A stretch of 64,000 nucleotides of DNA from Hymenobacter puniceus (GTDB lineage: Bacteria > Bacteroidota > Bacteroidia > Cytophagales > Hymenobacteraceae). The stretch covers positions 496,001-560,000 of the forward strand of contig NZ_JACSCX010000003.1 in assembly GCF_014333525.1 (NCBI RefSeq), read 5' to 3'. The position numbers were made by a program, and so were the translations under genes. Shown here piece by piece: positions 44,969 through 53,900 of this stretch. Numbering within the stretch: the first letter of the stretch is position 1; each line of letters opens with the position of its first letter. The notes under the pieces were generated by a model. The model had not been told where the DNA came from. It made no database searches and saw only the letters and a list, made by a program, of their open reading frames with translations.

Positions 44969-45246
44969 AGCAGAAACGAAACGATGGCGCCGAAAGCCAG
45001 CTGCCCACCCCGAATAATGTGTTTGGCAAACCGCATCAATGGCCCATCCTCGGGCTTGAACTCCACTTGCATAAACGACGGCAGGGGCTTGTCGGCCAGT
45101 TCCTGCCGCTGCTGCTCGCTGCGCATGCGGGGCGCATCGAGGTGGAGGCCGCACCGCTCGCACCGGTCGGTAGCCAGCTGCTGCCACGGGCTCCAGAACC
45201 CACAATGTGGGCATTTCTTGGTGGCGGTAAGCGGCTTGTTTTCCAT
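44941..45246 (-). CDS. Zinc-ribbon membrane protein
   Basis: The ATG at 45246 gives 101 residues. Cys12-x2-Cys15 (CPHC) and Cys29-x2-Cys32 (CERC) form a zinc ribbon; a C-terminal hydrophobic segment (about 83-99) anchors it. I do not recognise a named family. A -7 box TACCTTTG sits 5 nt before the ATG, so the message should be leaderless. It overlaps the next membrane protein gene by 28 bp, forming a two-gene operon. Confidence 0.75.
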   Translation of the reverse strand: MENKPLTATKKCPHCGFWSPWQQLATDRCERCGLHLDAPRMRSEQQRQELADKPLPSFMQVEFKPEDGPLMRFAKHIIRGGQLAFGAIVSFLLWLVAMLAG

Positions 45247-45251
45247 GCGAA

Positions 45252-45259
45252 CAAAGGTA
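45252..45259 (-). promoter_or_regulatory. -7 box TACCTTTG of zinc-ribbon operon
   Basis: Exact TAnnTTTG match, five bases before the ATG at 45246; predicted leaderless start. Confidence 0.6.
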
Positions 45260-45358
45260 ATGACTAACGGCCGGGCCTGCTGTCGGATGGTTTCCAACAG
45301 CAGACCCGGCCGCTAGATAACCGCTGCCGGCGTGTTCAGTTACGCAGCAATAGGCATT

Positions 45359-45793
45359 CTATAGCTCCATAATATCCTCGTTCCAGAGCGTAGGCTCGGC
45401 CTCGATGAACTCGCGCATCATTTCCACGCACTCTTCGGAGTCCAGAATCACCACTTCCACGCCGTGGCTTTCCAGGAAGGCCCTGGACTCGCCGAAGGTG
45501 CGCGCCTCACCGACCACCACTTTCGGAATTTTGAACTGCACGATGGTGCCGGCGCACATGTAGCAGGGCATAAGCGTGGTGTAAAGCACCGTGTCGCGGT
45601 AGGTGCGCTGGCGGCCGGCGTTGCGCAGGGCGTCCATTTCGCCGTGGGCAATGGGGTCCAGCTCCTGCACGCGCTTGTTGTGGCCGCGGCTCACGATGTC
45701 GTTGCCGCGGCGCAGCACCGAGCCAATCGGAATACCGCCTTCCTTGCGGCCTTGGCGGGCTTCGTCGATGGCAGCCTGCATGAATTCGTCCAT
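45359..45793 (-). CDS. Cytosine deaminase of the yeast FCY1 type
   Basis: A 144-residue protein with the cytidine-deaminase zinc site: His50 and Glu52 in IAHGEMDAL, Cys77 and Cys80 in LMPCYMC. Its length and sequence pattern follow yeast cytosine deaminase rather than tRNA adenosine deaminase TadA: GGIPIGSVL, RGHNKRVQ, YRDTVLYTTLMPC, VVVGEARTF, and the C-terminal PTLWNEDI matching the yeast PxDWxEDI. It would convert cytosine to uracil for salvage. No uracil phosphoribosyltransferase or permease is adjacent. Confidence 0.88.
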   Translation of the reverse strand: MDEFMQAAIDEARQGRKEGGIPIGSVLRRGNDIVSRGHNKRVQELDPIAHGEMDALRNAGRQRTYRDTVLYTTLMPCYMCAGTIVQFKIPKVVVGEARTFGESRAFLESHGVEVVILDSEECVEMMREFIEAEPTLWNEDIMEL

Positions 45794-45908
45794 AGGATGA
45801 TTGTTAAGAGTTGGAGGATGATTGTTGAATCTGTAATCGTTAATGGGAGGTGAGGATGCCAGGAGCAGATGCCTGAGCAGACAGCAATCAACTCCCAGCC
45901 ATCAACAA

Positions 45909-48900
45909 TCACCTGGCACAGATGCCTTTGTAGGGGCAATACTGGCACTTGTCGAGGTCGTCGGTTTTGCGGATGGGCTCCTGCGGGTCGAGGATGCGGT
46001 TGATAATGCGGCTCAGCAGCTCCTCGCTGCGAGGCAGGAACTCCTGGCCGTCGTCGGTGAGGAAGCCCATATCGGCGGGCATGGGGCCGGCGGGCAGGTT
46101 GCGCAAAGATATGATGGCCGCATCGGCAGCAGGGCGGCCACTCTGGGCCAGCATGAAGCGGTAGAGCCACAGCTGGCGCACCTTGTCGGCGGAGTAGGTG
46201 GCGTCGAGCACGAGACGCTCGGCAGCGTCGGCGGCGGTTTCGTTGCGCTTCTGCAGCTTCAGCTCGTGGGCCTGCACGAGGCCGGTTTTGTAGTCTACCA
46301 CGCGCAGGCGGCCGTCGGGCAGCTGGTCTACCCGGTCGGCAAAGCCGATAAGCCGCACGGGCAGCTTTTCGCCGCTGGGCAGGGGCACAAACACCGTGGC
46401 GTGCAGCTCTTCCTCCAAGCCCTGAATCTGCAGCGGCAGACCGTCTTTCTCAGCCACCAGTCCTTCCAGATAGCGCCGTACCAGCTGCGAGGCCACCTGG
46501 CCCAGCACATGGTTAAGGCCTTCGTCGGCGCGGGCGTGGCGGTCTTTTTCCTCTTTGCGCAGCGCCTTGGCTACCATCACGGGAGCCAGTGCCACCAGGG
46601 CCGGAATGTCGTTGGCCGTGAGGGCCGGTGCTTTGGGGTTTACCACTTCGCGCCGGATGGTGTGGGCAAACGGCGTGAGCAGGTCTTCCAACGCCTCGTG
46701 CACTACCGTTCCGAAACCATCGGCTCCCAGGGCTTCCTCCACTTCGTCGGCCTCCCGGAACTTGGCTACGCGGTTGAAGTAGAACTTCAGCGAGCAGGCC
46801 AGGTATTCGTTGAGGGCCGTGGGAGAGAGGCCTCTGTCGAGCAACGAGCGCAAAGCCTGGAGCATGCCGGCGTCTTTGTCGAGGACCAGGTCACCTAATG
46901 AGGCCTCACCGCCAGCCGATACCTCACCCCCTAGCCCCCTCGCCAAAAGAGAGGGGGGACTAGTCTCTAGCTTTTTAAAGCCTAGTTCTAACTCTAATTC
47001 CCCCTCTCTTTTGGCGAGGGGGCTAGGGGGTGAAGTCACCGCCACCATATCCTCCAGTACCATCTGCGGGCTTTGGGGCAGCAGGTCGTTCTGGAGCTGC
47101 AGCAGGAAACGGCTTCGCTCGCCGGTGCGGGTGCCTTCGGCGCCGGGCAGCACGTGCACCAAATCTACGCGGCGGGCACGCTGCAGCAGACGCCAGAAAT
47201 GGTAGGCAGTGGCGGCTTCGTGGTCGGCGTAAGTAGGCAGGCGGAACTCGGTCAGCACGTCGTACGGAAATAGCGAGGTGTGGCGCTTGGGGGCCGGCAG
47301 CACGTTTTCGTTGCAGCTGAGCAGGATGATGTGGTCGAAGTCAAGGGCGCGGGTTTCCAAGAGGCCCATTACCTGCACATCGGCAATTGGCTCACCGCTG
47401 AAGGGCAGCCGGGTGCGCGTCATCTGCTCGTAGAGAAACCGCCGAAACGAGCGTACCGACAGCCGCTGCTCCCGGCAGTCGAACACCGAGTCCAGGCGCT
47501 TGACGAGCGTATAAAACAGGTACAGGTACTCGGCCTCTATGGCGGAATGCTGCTCCTGGTACACCTGTTTCAAGAGGTCAATCAGCGTGTAGCAGGCTGC
47601 AATGATGTCGTCGCAGGTGTCCCATGTCTTGAACAGGGCCTGTAGGAGTGGGTGCTCTTTGCCCAGCTCCAGCAGTTCGGTGGCGGGCAGCAGCACGGCG
47701 TTGCGCTTCACAATGGCGCGGCAAATGTGGTCGAGCAGGCCGTGGTACTCGGGGTTGGGCTGCTTGTCGAGCCACTGCTGGTAGCGGCGCAGAAACGGGT
47801 GCCCTAGCAGCTTGGCTACGGCCAAGTGGTGGTAGCGCGGCACGCCGTAGCCGGTTTCGCTGGATCCTTCCCGAATGCCGGTCAGGTGCACCTCAAACAG
47901 TAGGTCCACGAGATTGAACAGCGGCGTGCTTTGGAAGCTGAGGCCCATAGTCACGTTGTAGTCGGGCACGGCATCGGGCGGCAGGCCGTGCAGCACGGGC
48001 AGCAGCAGGGTCTCGTCGGGTAGCACCACGGCTACGGTGCCGGTGGGGTGGGCCAGGCGGGCGGCGGCCAGCAGCTGGCCGGCTACTTTGCCCTGCATGC
48101 TGGCGTTGGCCACGCCCACAAAGCGCACGTGGCGCGGTAGCCCGCGCAGCAAATCGGCCGGCCCGCCAAACGCTTCCAGCGGCAGCTCCCAGCGCGTGAG
48201 GTAGCGGCGCAGGTGCTGGCCGGCGCGGTTGGGCGTGTCGGCATCCATATAAAACGAGTCGCCGTCGAAGCGCACCTCGGCCAAGCCGGCTTTCAGCAGC
48301 AGCTGGATCAGGCGCTCCTCGGCTTTCGAGAGGAAGCCGAGCCCCAGAAAGACGTGCCGCGCCAGCGGTTTGCCCTGTTCCAGCAACTGAGCCACACGCT
48401 CGGCCGCGCGCCGGTATGCCAGGCCGGGATAGGCCACGCGCTGCGCCAGCATGCGTTGGCGCAAGCGGTAGTACACCTTGCTGAGGTCGTCCCAGAAGCG
48501 GAAGTAGCCGGCCGTCATCGACTCCGGCTTCGGCGCTTCGCCCAAATCCCAGCGCTCCAGCGCCTTGGCCTGCGACAGATATTCAAACACTTTGTCGGCG
48601 TTGGCCAGGTTTTGGTCGAGGCTGGAAAAGTCTTCGAGTAGTAAACCTGCCCAACTCACGAAACGATCGAAATCCAGCTTGGGGTCAATGTCCTTAAGGA
48701 TATCGTAGAGCAGTAACTGCAGCGTTATGGGTTCTTCGACCTGCACGCCGGCCAGCTCCACCATGTAGTCTTCCATAGCTGCCACGCGCGGGCTCCACAG
48801 CGCCTCACCGGCATCGGTGGCCATGGCCAACTCGTTTTTGAGGTACACCACCGCCCGCCGCGTGGGTACCACCACCACCAAATCCGACAGCTCCTCGGGG

Positions 48901-48995
48901 GCATAGCGCGCAGTCAGGTCGCGGGCCATCTGGCTCAGAAACGACTCGGTGGAAACAGAAGCAGGCGAAACGAGTGGCGGCAGGAGCGAATTCAT
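45909..48995 (-). CDS. AddB-like PD-(D/E)XK nuclease subunit with in-frame palindromic insertion
   Basis: The ATG at 48995 gives 1028 residues. The N-terminal half is a degenerate helicase fold (DLVVVVPTRRAVVYLKNELA). The C-terminal nuclease shows LRVVDYKTGLV (Asp and Lys of the active site) and a probable 4Fe-4S cluster: Cys in YLACSLKFYFNRV plus CQYCPYKGIC at the end. This is the AddB architecture, working with the AddA-like protein at 50955 to resect double-strand breaks. Residues about 650-690 (TSPPSPLAKREGELELELGF onward) are encoded by a palindromic repeat and look foreign to the fold. A -7 box 5 nt upstream predicts a leaderless mRNA. Confidence 0.9.
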   Translation of the reverse strand: MNSLLPPLVSPASVSTESFLSQMARDLTARYAPEELSDLVVVVPTRRAVVYLKNELAMATDAGEALWSPRVAAMEDYMVELAGVQVEEPITLQLLLYDILKDIDPKLDFDRFVSWAGLLLEDFSSLDQNLANADKVFEYLSQAKALERWDLGEAPKPESMTAGYFRFWDDLSKVYYRLRQRMLAQRVAYPGLAYRRAAERVAQLLEQGKPLARHVFLGLGFLSKAEERLIQLLLKAGLAEVRFDGDSFYMDADTPNRAGQHLRRYLTRWELPLEAFGGPADLLRGLPRHVRFVGVANASMQGKVAGQLLAAARLAHPTGTVAVVLPDETLLLPVLHGLPPDAVPDYNVTMGLSFQSTPLFNLVDLLFEVHLTGIREGSSETGYGVPRYHHLAVAKLLGHPFLRRYQQWLDKQPNPEYHGLLDHICRAIVKRNAVLLPATELLELGKEHPLLQALFKTWDTCDDIIAACYTLIDLLKQVYQEQHSAIEAEYLYLFYTLVKRLDSVFDCREQRLSVRSFRRFLYEQMTRTRLPFSGEPIADVQVMGLLETRALDFDHIILLSCNENVLPAPKRHTSLFPYDVLTEFRLPTYADHEAATAYHFWRLLQRARRVDLVHVLPGAEGTRTGERSRFLLQLQNDLLPQSPQMVLEDMVAVTSPPSPLAKREGELELELGFKKLETSPPSLLARGLGGEVSAGGEASLGDLVLDKDAGMLQALRSLLDRGLSPTALNEYLACSLKFYFNRVAKFREADEVEEALGADGFGTVVHEALEDLLTPFAHTIRREVVNPKAPALTANDIPALVALAPVMVAKALRKEEKDRHARADEGLNHVLGQVASQLVRRYLEGLVAEKDGLPLQIQGLEEELHATVFVPLPSGEKLPVRLIGFADRVDQLPDGRLRVVDYKTGLVQAHELKLQKRNETAADAAERLVLDATYSADKVRQLWLYRFMLAQSGRPAADAAIISLRNLPAGPMPADMGFLTDDGQEFLPRSEELLSRIINRILDPQEPIRKTDDLDKCQYCPYKGICAR
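46924..47033. repeat. C-rich palindrome inserted in frame in the AddB-like gene
   Basis: Arms 46924-46957 and 47000-47033 are 34 bp and perfectly complementary (TCACCCCCTAGCCCCCTCGC core), with a 42-base spacer. The whole is read through as about 40 residues rich in Ser, Pro, Glu and Gly. The same CACCCCCTAGCCCC word occurs in the AddA-like gene. Confidence 0.93.
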
Positions 48996-49000
48996 AGCTA

Positions 49001-49008
49001 GTAAAGAT
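49001..49008 (-). promoter_or_regulatory. -7 box TATCTTTA of AddB-like gene
   Basis: One mismatch from TAnnTTTG, five bases before the ATG at 48995; predicted leaderless start. Confidence 0.45.
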
Positions 49009-49111
49009 ACCCTGTAAGCGGCCAGCAAGGGCGCTGTCAAGCATAGAATTGAGCGAATAACCTGTGGCCGCCACGACTATTGCCCCTAAGCGCCCTCATT
49101 TTCAATTAATC

Positions 49112-49375
49112 ATGAGTACCACTGAGACACTTTGGGCGGATGCCGAAGAAGTTGGAACCCTCATCAACTACACAAGTATGAAAGTCAAACACTTTCTCGT
49201 TTTACTCTTTCTTGGTTTCTGCGTTGATTTTGTTGGCGCGCTGTTCAAGATTCAGCATTGGGCCGGGGCCGACTTGCTGCTGATAAGCGGCATGGCGCTG
49301 AAAGCCTTGGGCGTAGTAGGCTTACTGCTGAAGCTGCTCACGCACCCGAAACTCCGGGAGTTTCTGAACTGGTAG
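49112..49375 (+). CDS. Small membrane protein resembling the N-terminal segment of GldL
   Basis: The ATG at 49112 gives 87 residues; an internal ATG at 49178 would give 65 and begin right at the membrane region. Two hydrophobic segments surround VGALFKIQHWAGADLLLISG, which closely resembles the membrane segment of GldL (GALFKIxHWPGA), the inner-membrane motor part of Bacteroidota gliding and type IX secretion. The long cytoplasmic coiled coil of GldL is absent. No gldK, gldM or gldN is nearby. It could be a stand-alone relative or a remnant. Confidence 0.7.
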   Translation: MSTTETLWADAEEVGTLINYTSMKVKHFLVLLFLGFCVDFVGALFKIQHWAGADLLLISGMALKALGVVGLLLKLLTHPKLREFLNW

Positions 49376-49448
49376 CGGGTGCTGGCCGTGCTTGAGGCGC
49401 TGAAGAACCTACGGAAGCTGCCGGGTAGTCAGTAGATAAGCACACTGC

Positions 49449-49530
49449 TGTCATTCCTAGCGTGACGAGGAATCTGAAAAAAGCTGCTCAGTGGTCCTCA
49501 TCCAGCTTCCTCCCGCGTCGGAACGATGGT
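49449..49530. repeat. Degenerate GTCAT-type element
   Basis: GTCATTCCTAGCGTGACGAG at 49450-49469 followed by GAATCTGA matches one TTCC-flavour arm. A partner, CTTCCTCCCGCGTCGGAAC at about 49505-49523, is recognisable but poorly complementary. It appears to be a decayed copy, in a 157-bp gap with no gene. Confidence 0.55.
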
Positions 49531-49532
49531 TG

Positions 49533-50792
49533 CTAGTGGCCGGGAGCGGTTTCCACGACCTGCTCCAGCGGCTCGGCCGGGGCCGCGTAATGGCGCAAAG
49601 AGCGGGTCACCAGCAGCAAACTGATGAGCGTGAGGACGGAGCCGGTCAGGAAGGCCGCGCCGGGGAAATGCACCGGCGCATTTGGGCTGGTGAAGAACGA
49701 AAACAGGTTGGTCATTAGTGGCGGCCCGATGATGGACGTGAGGCTTACCAGGCTGGTGAGGGCGCCCTGTAGCTCGCCCTGCTCGGAAGGCGGCACTTGC
49801 CCGGCCATGATGCTTTGCAGCGCCGGCATAGCAATGCCGCCCAGGCAGTAAGGCACCAGGAAGGCAAACATCATCCAGGGCTGCCCGGCAAACGCAAACA
49901 GCGCAAAGCCCAGCGTGTACAGCCCTAGTCCGATAAACACCGAGCGTTTGTTGCCGAGCCAGGGGTTGAGGTATCGGATCAGCACGCCCTGCACCAAGCC
50001 CGTAAGCAGCCCGACGGCGCCCAGTGAGTTACCTACCTGGTCTTCGGTCCAATGAAACTGGTACATGGTGAAGTACGACCAAGTGCTCTGGGTGGCGTGG
50101 GCGGCAACATAGATGGGTACCATGGCCACCACCAACCCCATGATTACCGGGTACTTGCGCAGCTGCCGGAGCGAGCCGATAGGGTTGGCCCGCTTCCAGT
50201 CGAAGGGGCGGCGGTTTTCCTTGGCCAGGGACTCGGGCAGCACAAAGAAGCCGTAGAGCCAGTTGAGCAGCGAGAGGGCGGCGGCCGCCAGAAACGGCGC
50301 TTGGTGCCCAAACTGCGCCAGCTTGCCCCCCAGCACCGGCCCGATAATAAAGCCCAGCCCGAACGCCGCCCCAATCATGCCGAAGTTTTGCGCCCGGTTT
50401 TCGGGCGTGCTGATATCGGCAATGTAGGCCGAGGCGGTGGAGAAGCTGGCCCCGGTGATGCCCGCAATAATGCGTCCTACAAACAGCCACGCCACCGACG
50501 GCGCAAAGGCCAGAAACAGGTAGTCGAGGCCGAAGCCGAACAGCGCAAACAGCAGCACCGGCCGCCGCCCGTACTGGTCGGAAAGGTTGCCGAGGATGGG
50601 CGAAAATAGGAACTGCATGCTCGCAAACGCAAAGCCCAGCCAGCCGCCGTAGCGCGCCGCTGCACTCAGCGGCTCGCCGGTGAGGTGTGTAATCAGCTTG
50701 GGCAGCACCGGAATGATGATGCCAAAGCCAATGACATCGAGCAGCAGCGTGATAAAAATAAACGCCAGGGCAGGCTTGCGGGCAGCAGACAT
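49533..50792 (-). CDS. TetA-like MFS exporter
   Basis: The ATG at 50792 gives 419 residues with 12 transmembrane segments. MFS motif A is [14 protein letters not shown]; the antiporter motif C region is [43 protein letters not shown], typical of the TCR/Tet drug-proton antiporter group. It starts [21 protein letters not shown], as in TetA. Chromosomal relatives often have unknown substrates, so resistance cannot be inferred. It lies between the AddA-like and AddB-like genes without an evident link. A possible -7 box TACTTTCG is at 50820-50813. Confidence 0.92.
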   Translation of the reverse strand: MSAARKPALAFIFITLLLDVIGFGIIIPVLPKLITHLTGEPLSAAARYGGWLGFAFASMQFLFSPILGNLSDQYGRRPVLLFALFGFGLDYLFLAFAPSVAWLFVGRIIAGITGASFSTASAYIADISTPENRAQNFGMIGAAFGLGFIIGPVLGGKLAQFGHQAPFLAAAALSLLNWLYGFFVLPESLAKENRRPFDWKRANPIGSLRQLRKYPVIMGLVVAMVPIYVAAHATQSTWSYFTMYQFHWTEDQVGNSLGAVGLLTGLVQGVLIRYLNPWLGNKRSVFIGLGLYTLGFALFAFAGQPWMMFAFLVPYCLGGIAMPALQSIMAGQVPPSEQGELQGALTSLVSLTSIIGPPLMTNLFSFFTSPNAPVHFPGAAFLTGSVLTLISLLLVTRSLRHYAAPAEPLEQVVETAPGH

Positions 50793-50812
50793 AGAATACA
50801 GGTTGGGCCAGA

Positions 50813-50820
50813 CGAAAGTA
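50813..50820 (-). promoter_or_regulatory. Possible -7 box TACTTTCG of MFS gene
   Basis: One mismatch from TAnnTTTG, 20 bases before the ATG at 50792. Weak evidence. Confidence 0.35.
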
Positions 50821-50858
50821 CGGCATGCCACCCCGGCCGCAAGCCGGGGTTGGGCAGC

Positions 50859-50946
50859 AGTAGCGCGAACTTTGCAGTTCGCGCCCCCACGCCGTTCGGA
50901 TAGCTATAACAGCGCGGAGACGCGAACTGCAAAATTCGGTGCTACT
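50859..50946. repeat. GTAGCGCGAAC palindrome pair
   Basis: CAGTAGCGCGAAC and TTTGCAGTTCGCG form a short palindrome at 50859-50884. Its mirror lies at 50920-50946 (CGCGAACTGCAAAATTCGGT core) with small differences. A separate hairpin CCCCGGC/GCCGGGG lies at about 50832-50849. The repeat fills the gap between the AddA-like stop and the MFS promoter. Confidence 0.75.
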
Positions 50947-50954
50947 GGCCCGCG

Positions 50955-53900
50955 CTAAAACAGCACCACTTCCTCGGAGCCGAAATAGTAGAGCACGCAC
51001 ACCACTTCGCGGTAGCCGAGCTGCCGGAACAGCTGCGCGTACTGCTGCAGCGGCAGGCGGTGGGTGGGGCTGGGCGGCGGCACCTTGAAATCGAGGAGCG
51101 TGACGCGTACCTCACCACGGCCAGTGGCGCCGGGCAGTGTCTCAAACACCACCCGGTCGGGCTTGTAGTCGCGCCGCTTCACGCCGCCCACCAATATTTC
51201 GCGCTCCGTCTCTACGCTTACGTCGGCGCTGAAGTAGCGGGCCAGCTCGGGGTGCGCCACTACCTGCTGCAGACGCTGCTCCAGCGCCGCCCGCTCCCGC
51301 CCGCTGATGAAGCCCTCGGCGGCCAGCTGCCGGCCTACACGCTCCACATCCTCAGCCAGCAGCAGGCGGCGCAACCCATAGTGCAGCTTGCGGTTCCACT
51401 CGCCTAGCTGCCCCTGCCGGTCGAAATCGAACACGGTAGTGGCGTGGCGGCGCAACCGCAGCCGCTCTTCCCAAGGCGCGGTTTCGAGGTTGGTGAGGTG
51501 GAAGTTATGGGTGGTCGGCTGGTCGTTTTTCAGGTCAGCTTTGGCAGCGGTGCCCTGCGAAACCACAAATGATACCTGCTCTTCATTCCACAGCTGTTGC
51601 TGTTTGAGGTAGCTGTGCAGCAGCTCGGCCACGTTTTTGGCGGGCCCTTCCGGAGCGGTGTCATCGGTGGCTTTCCTGCTGGGCTCGGGCCGTTTGCTGA
51701 GGATGTAGAGCCGGTGCCGCGGCCGGGTGAGGGCCACGTACAGCATGTTGAGGCCTTCGAGGAAGGTTTTTTCGCGCTCCTGCAGCAGCTGCCCGGCCAG
51801 GGCCGTACGGCTCAGGTTTTTGGTGAGCGGCACCACTGCCACGGCTGGCATGTCGGCCACCGGCTTGTCGTCTTCATTGAGGCGGCCCCACAGCAGCGTG
51901 CCCCGGTGCGGCTCCAGGCTCCAGTCGGCGAAGGGCACAATCACCACTCCGTAGGCCAGGCCCTTGGCCTTGTGCACCGTGGTGATGGTAATGGCGTCGC
52001 GGCCGGCGGGGGCGTTGATGCTGAGGTTGCTTTTGCGCTGCTCCCAATAGGCCAGAAAGTTGTTGAGGTTGTTGCCGTAGCGCAGACTGTATTCCAAAGT
52101 CAGGTCCAGAAACCGGAACAGGTACTCACTCTCGCCGTTGCGGCCCAGCAGACCAAACAGCCCAATCAGCCGCTCGGTCAGCTCATACAGGCCCAGGTTG
52201 CCGGTTTCCTGCTCCTGAAGGTCGTAGCCCAGCGTTCGGAACTCCTCGAAGAAATCCGCCGCCGACTCCGCATTGGCCAGCTTTGCCAAATGGCGCACGC
52301 GGGCCGGGGTGGGGGCCACGCGGCGCACCACTCTATCCAGCAGCAGCAGCGCCTCGGCCCGGGCCAGCGTGTCGGCTGGCTGGTTGAGCACCCGGTAGAT
52401 GGCCACCAGCAGGTTCACCACCTCCGCAAATTCCAACGACAGCGAATCGGCGGAAATAATATCGTAGCCGCGCTCCTTCAAAAACTTGGCGACCAGCCGG
52501 CTGCCCCGCCGCGTGCGGCTCAGCACCGCCACGTCGCGCGGCCGGAATCCGTCGCGCAGCGCCTGCTGCACCAGCGCCAGGGTCAGATACAGCGTGCTTT
52601 CGTCGTAGTCGAGCGTGGCCTCCGGCAAATAGCCCGGCAGCGGCCCCGCGTCGTAGGTGCCATCCTGCGGGTGGTAGGGCCGAGCCGGCGCCTCGTTGCC
52701 GGTGAACAGAATTTCCACGTGGCCGGCCGGGGCCTCACCCCCTAGCCCCAGGCCGGGCGCCTCACCCCCCCGGCCCCCCTCTCCCTTTGGAGAGGGGGCT
52801 AGGGGGTGAGGCGCACGGGAGAGGGGGCTAGGGGGTGAGGTCCGGCCCGGCACCGTCTGCCGGAACCCTGGCTCAAACAAGTCCTGCACCAGCGCAAAAT
52901 CGGGGTGTTGGGTACGTAGGTGGCTGAAGAACTCGTTATTGAAATCCACGATTGCGGCCGCCGAGCGGTAGTTCACGTTCAGCGACTTCGGCTCTAGGCG
53001 GCCCTGCAGGCCCTGGTAGCGCTCCTGTAGCAGCCGCTGGGTTTCGGGTTCGGTGGCGCGGGCGGCCAGGGCATCGGTGTTGTCTTGGTGCAGGCGCAGA
53101 ATCTGCTCCATCTCGCCGCCGCGCCACCGGTAGATGGCCTGCTTGGCGTCGCCCACGGCCAGGTTCAGGTTGTCTTTGCCCACCGAGTTTTCCACCAGCG
53201 GCAGCAGGTTGTTCCACTGCAGCACCGACGTATCCTGAAACTCGTCAATCAGCAGGTGATTGTACCGCTCGCCCAGCCGCTCGTACAGAAACGGCACCGG
53301 CTCCTTCAGCACGATGGCGGCAATGCGGCGGTTGAATTCACTGATAAGCACTACGTTCCGCTCGCGGCTCACCTGCTCCACTATCTTGTTCAGCTCACTC
53401 AGCAGCGAGGCATGGAACAGGTAGGGCTGCATGGCCGTGAGCAGCAGATACTGGGGCAGCAGCACGTCGCGCAGCTTCTCAAACTGCTCGTAGGCGGTCT
53501 GCAGCACAGGTTTGGCGGCGTCTACGCGCTGGCGGTCCGCTTCGGTTTTCACTTTGCCGCTGTACCATTTGTCCTGGTCGAGGGTGATGCGTACGTAAGA
53601 GTTGGCTTCCTTGTCGGGCAGCAGGCGCTCCTCCCATTTGGTGGCGTACCCAAAGATGCCACTGCGGCCCTGGTAGAGGTCGGCGTCCGTTACGCCGGCT
53701 TCGGTTAGCGCCTCCGCGGCCAGCGTGCCCACGTCCCGGAACAGGTTCTCAATGACTTCGCGGCGCTGGCGCATGGTGTCGTGCAGGCGGCGGAAGTCCT
53801 GGAGCGTGAGCGTCTGGAGCTGCGCCACGGCCTCGTGCACAGTTTCGTTGAAGAGGAACTGCCCGAAACCGGCCAGCTCGTCGGGCAGGTTGTTCCAGCT

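Noticed and set aside
46924-47033. Possibility that the repeat marks a CRISPR array or a broken gene
   Set aside because: There are only two arms in inverted, not direct, orientation, and the reading frame continues through to a normal nuclease domain.
49533-50792. Tetracycline resistance gene
   Set aside because: The protein is of the TetA-like MFS group, but chromosomal relatives are common and no resistance context or mobile element is present.
51597-52745. A 382-codon plus-strand frame opposite the AddA-like gene
   Set aside because: It lies within the helicase coding region and has antisense composition.
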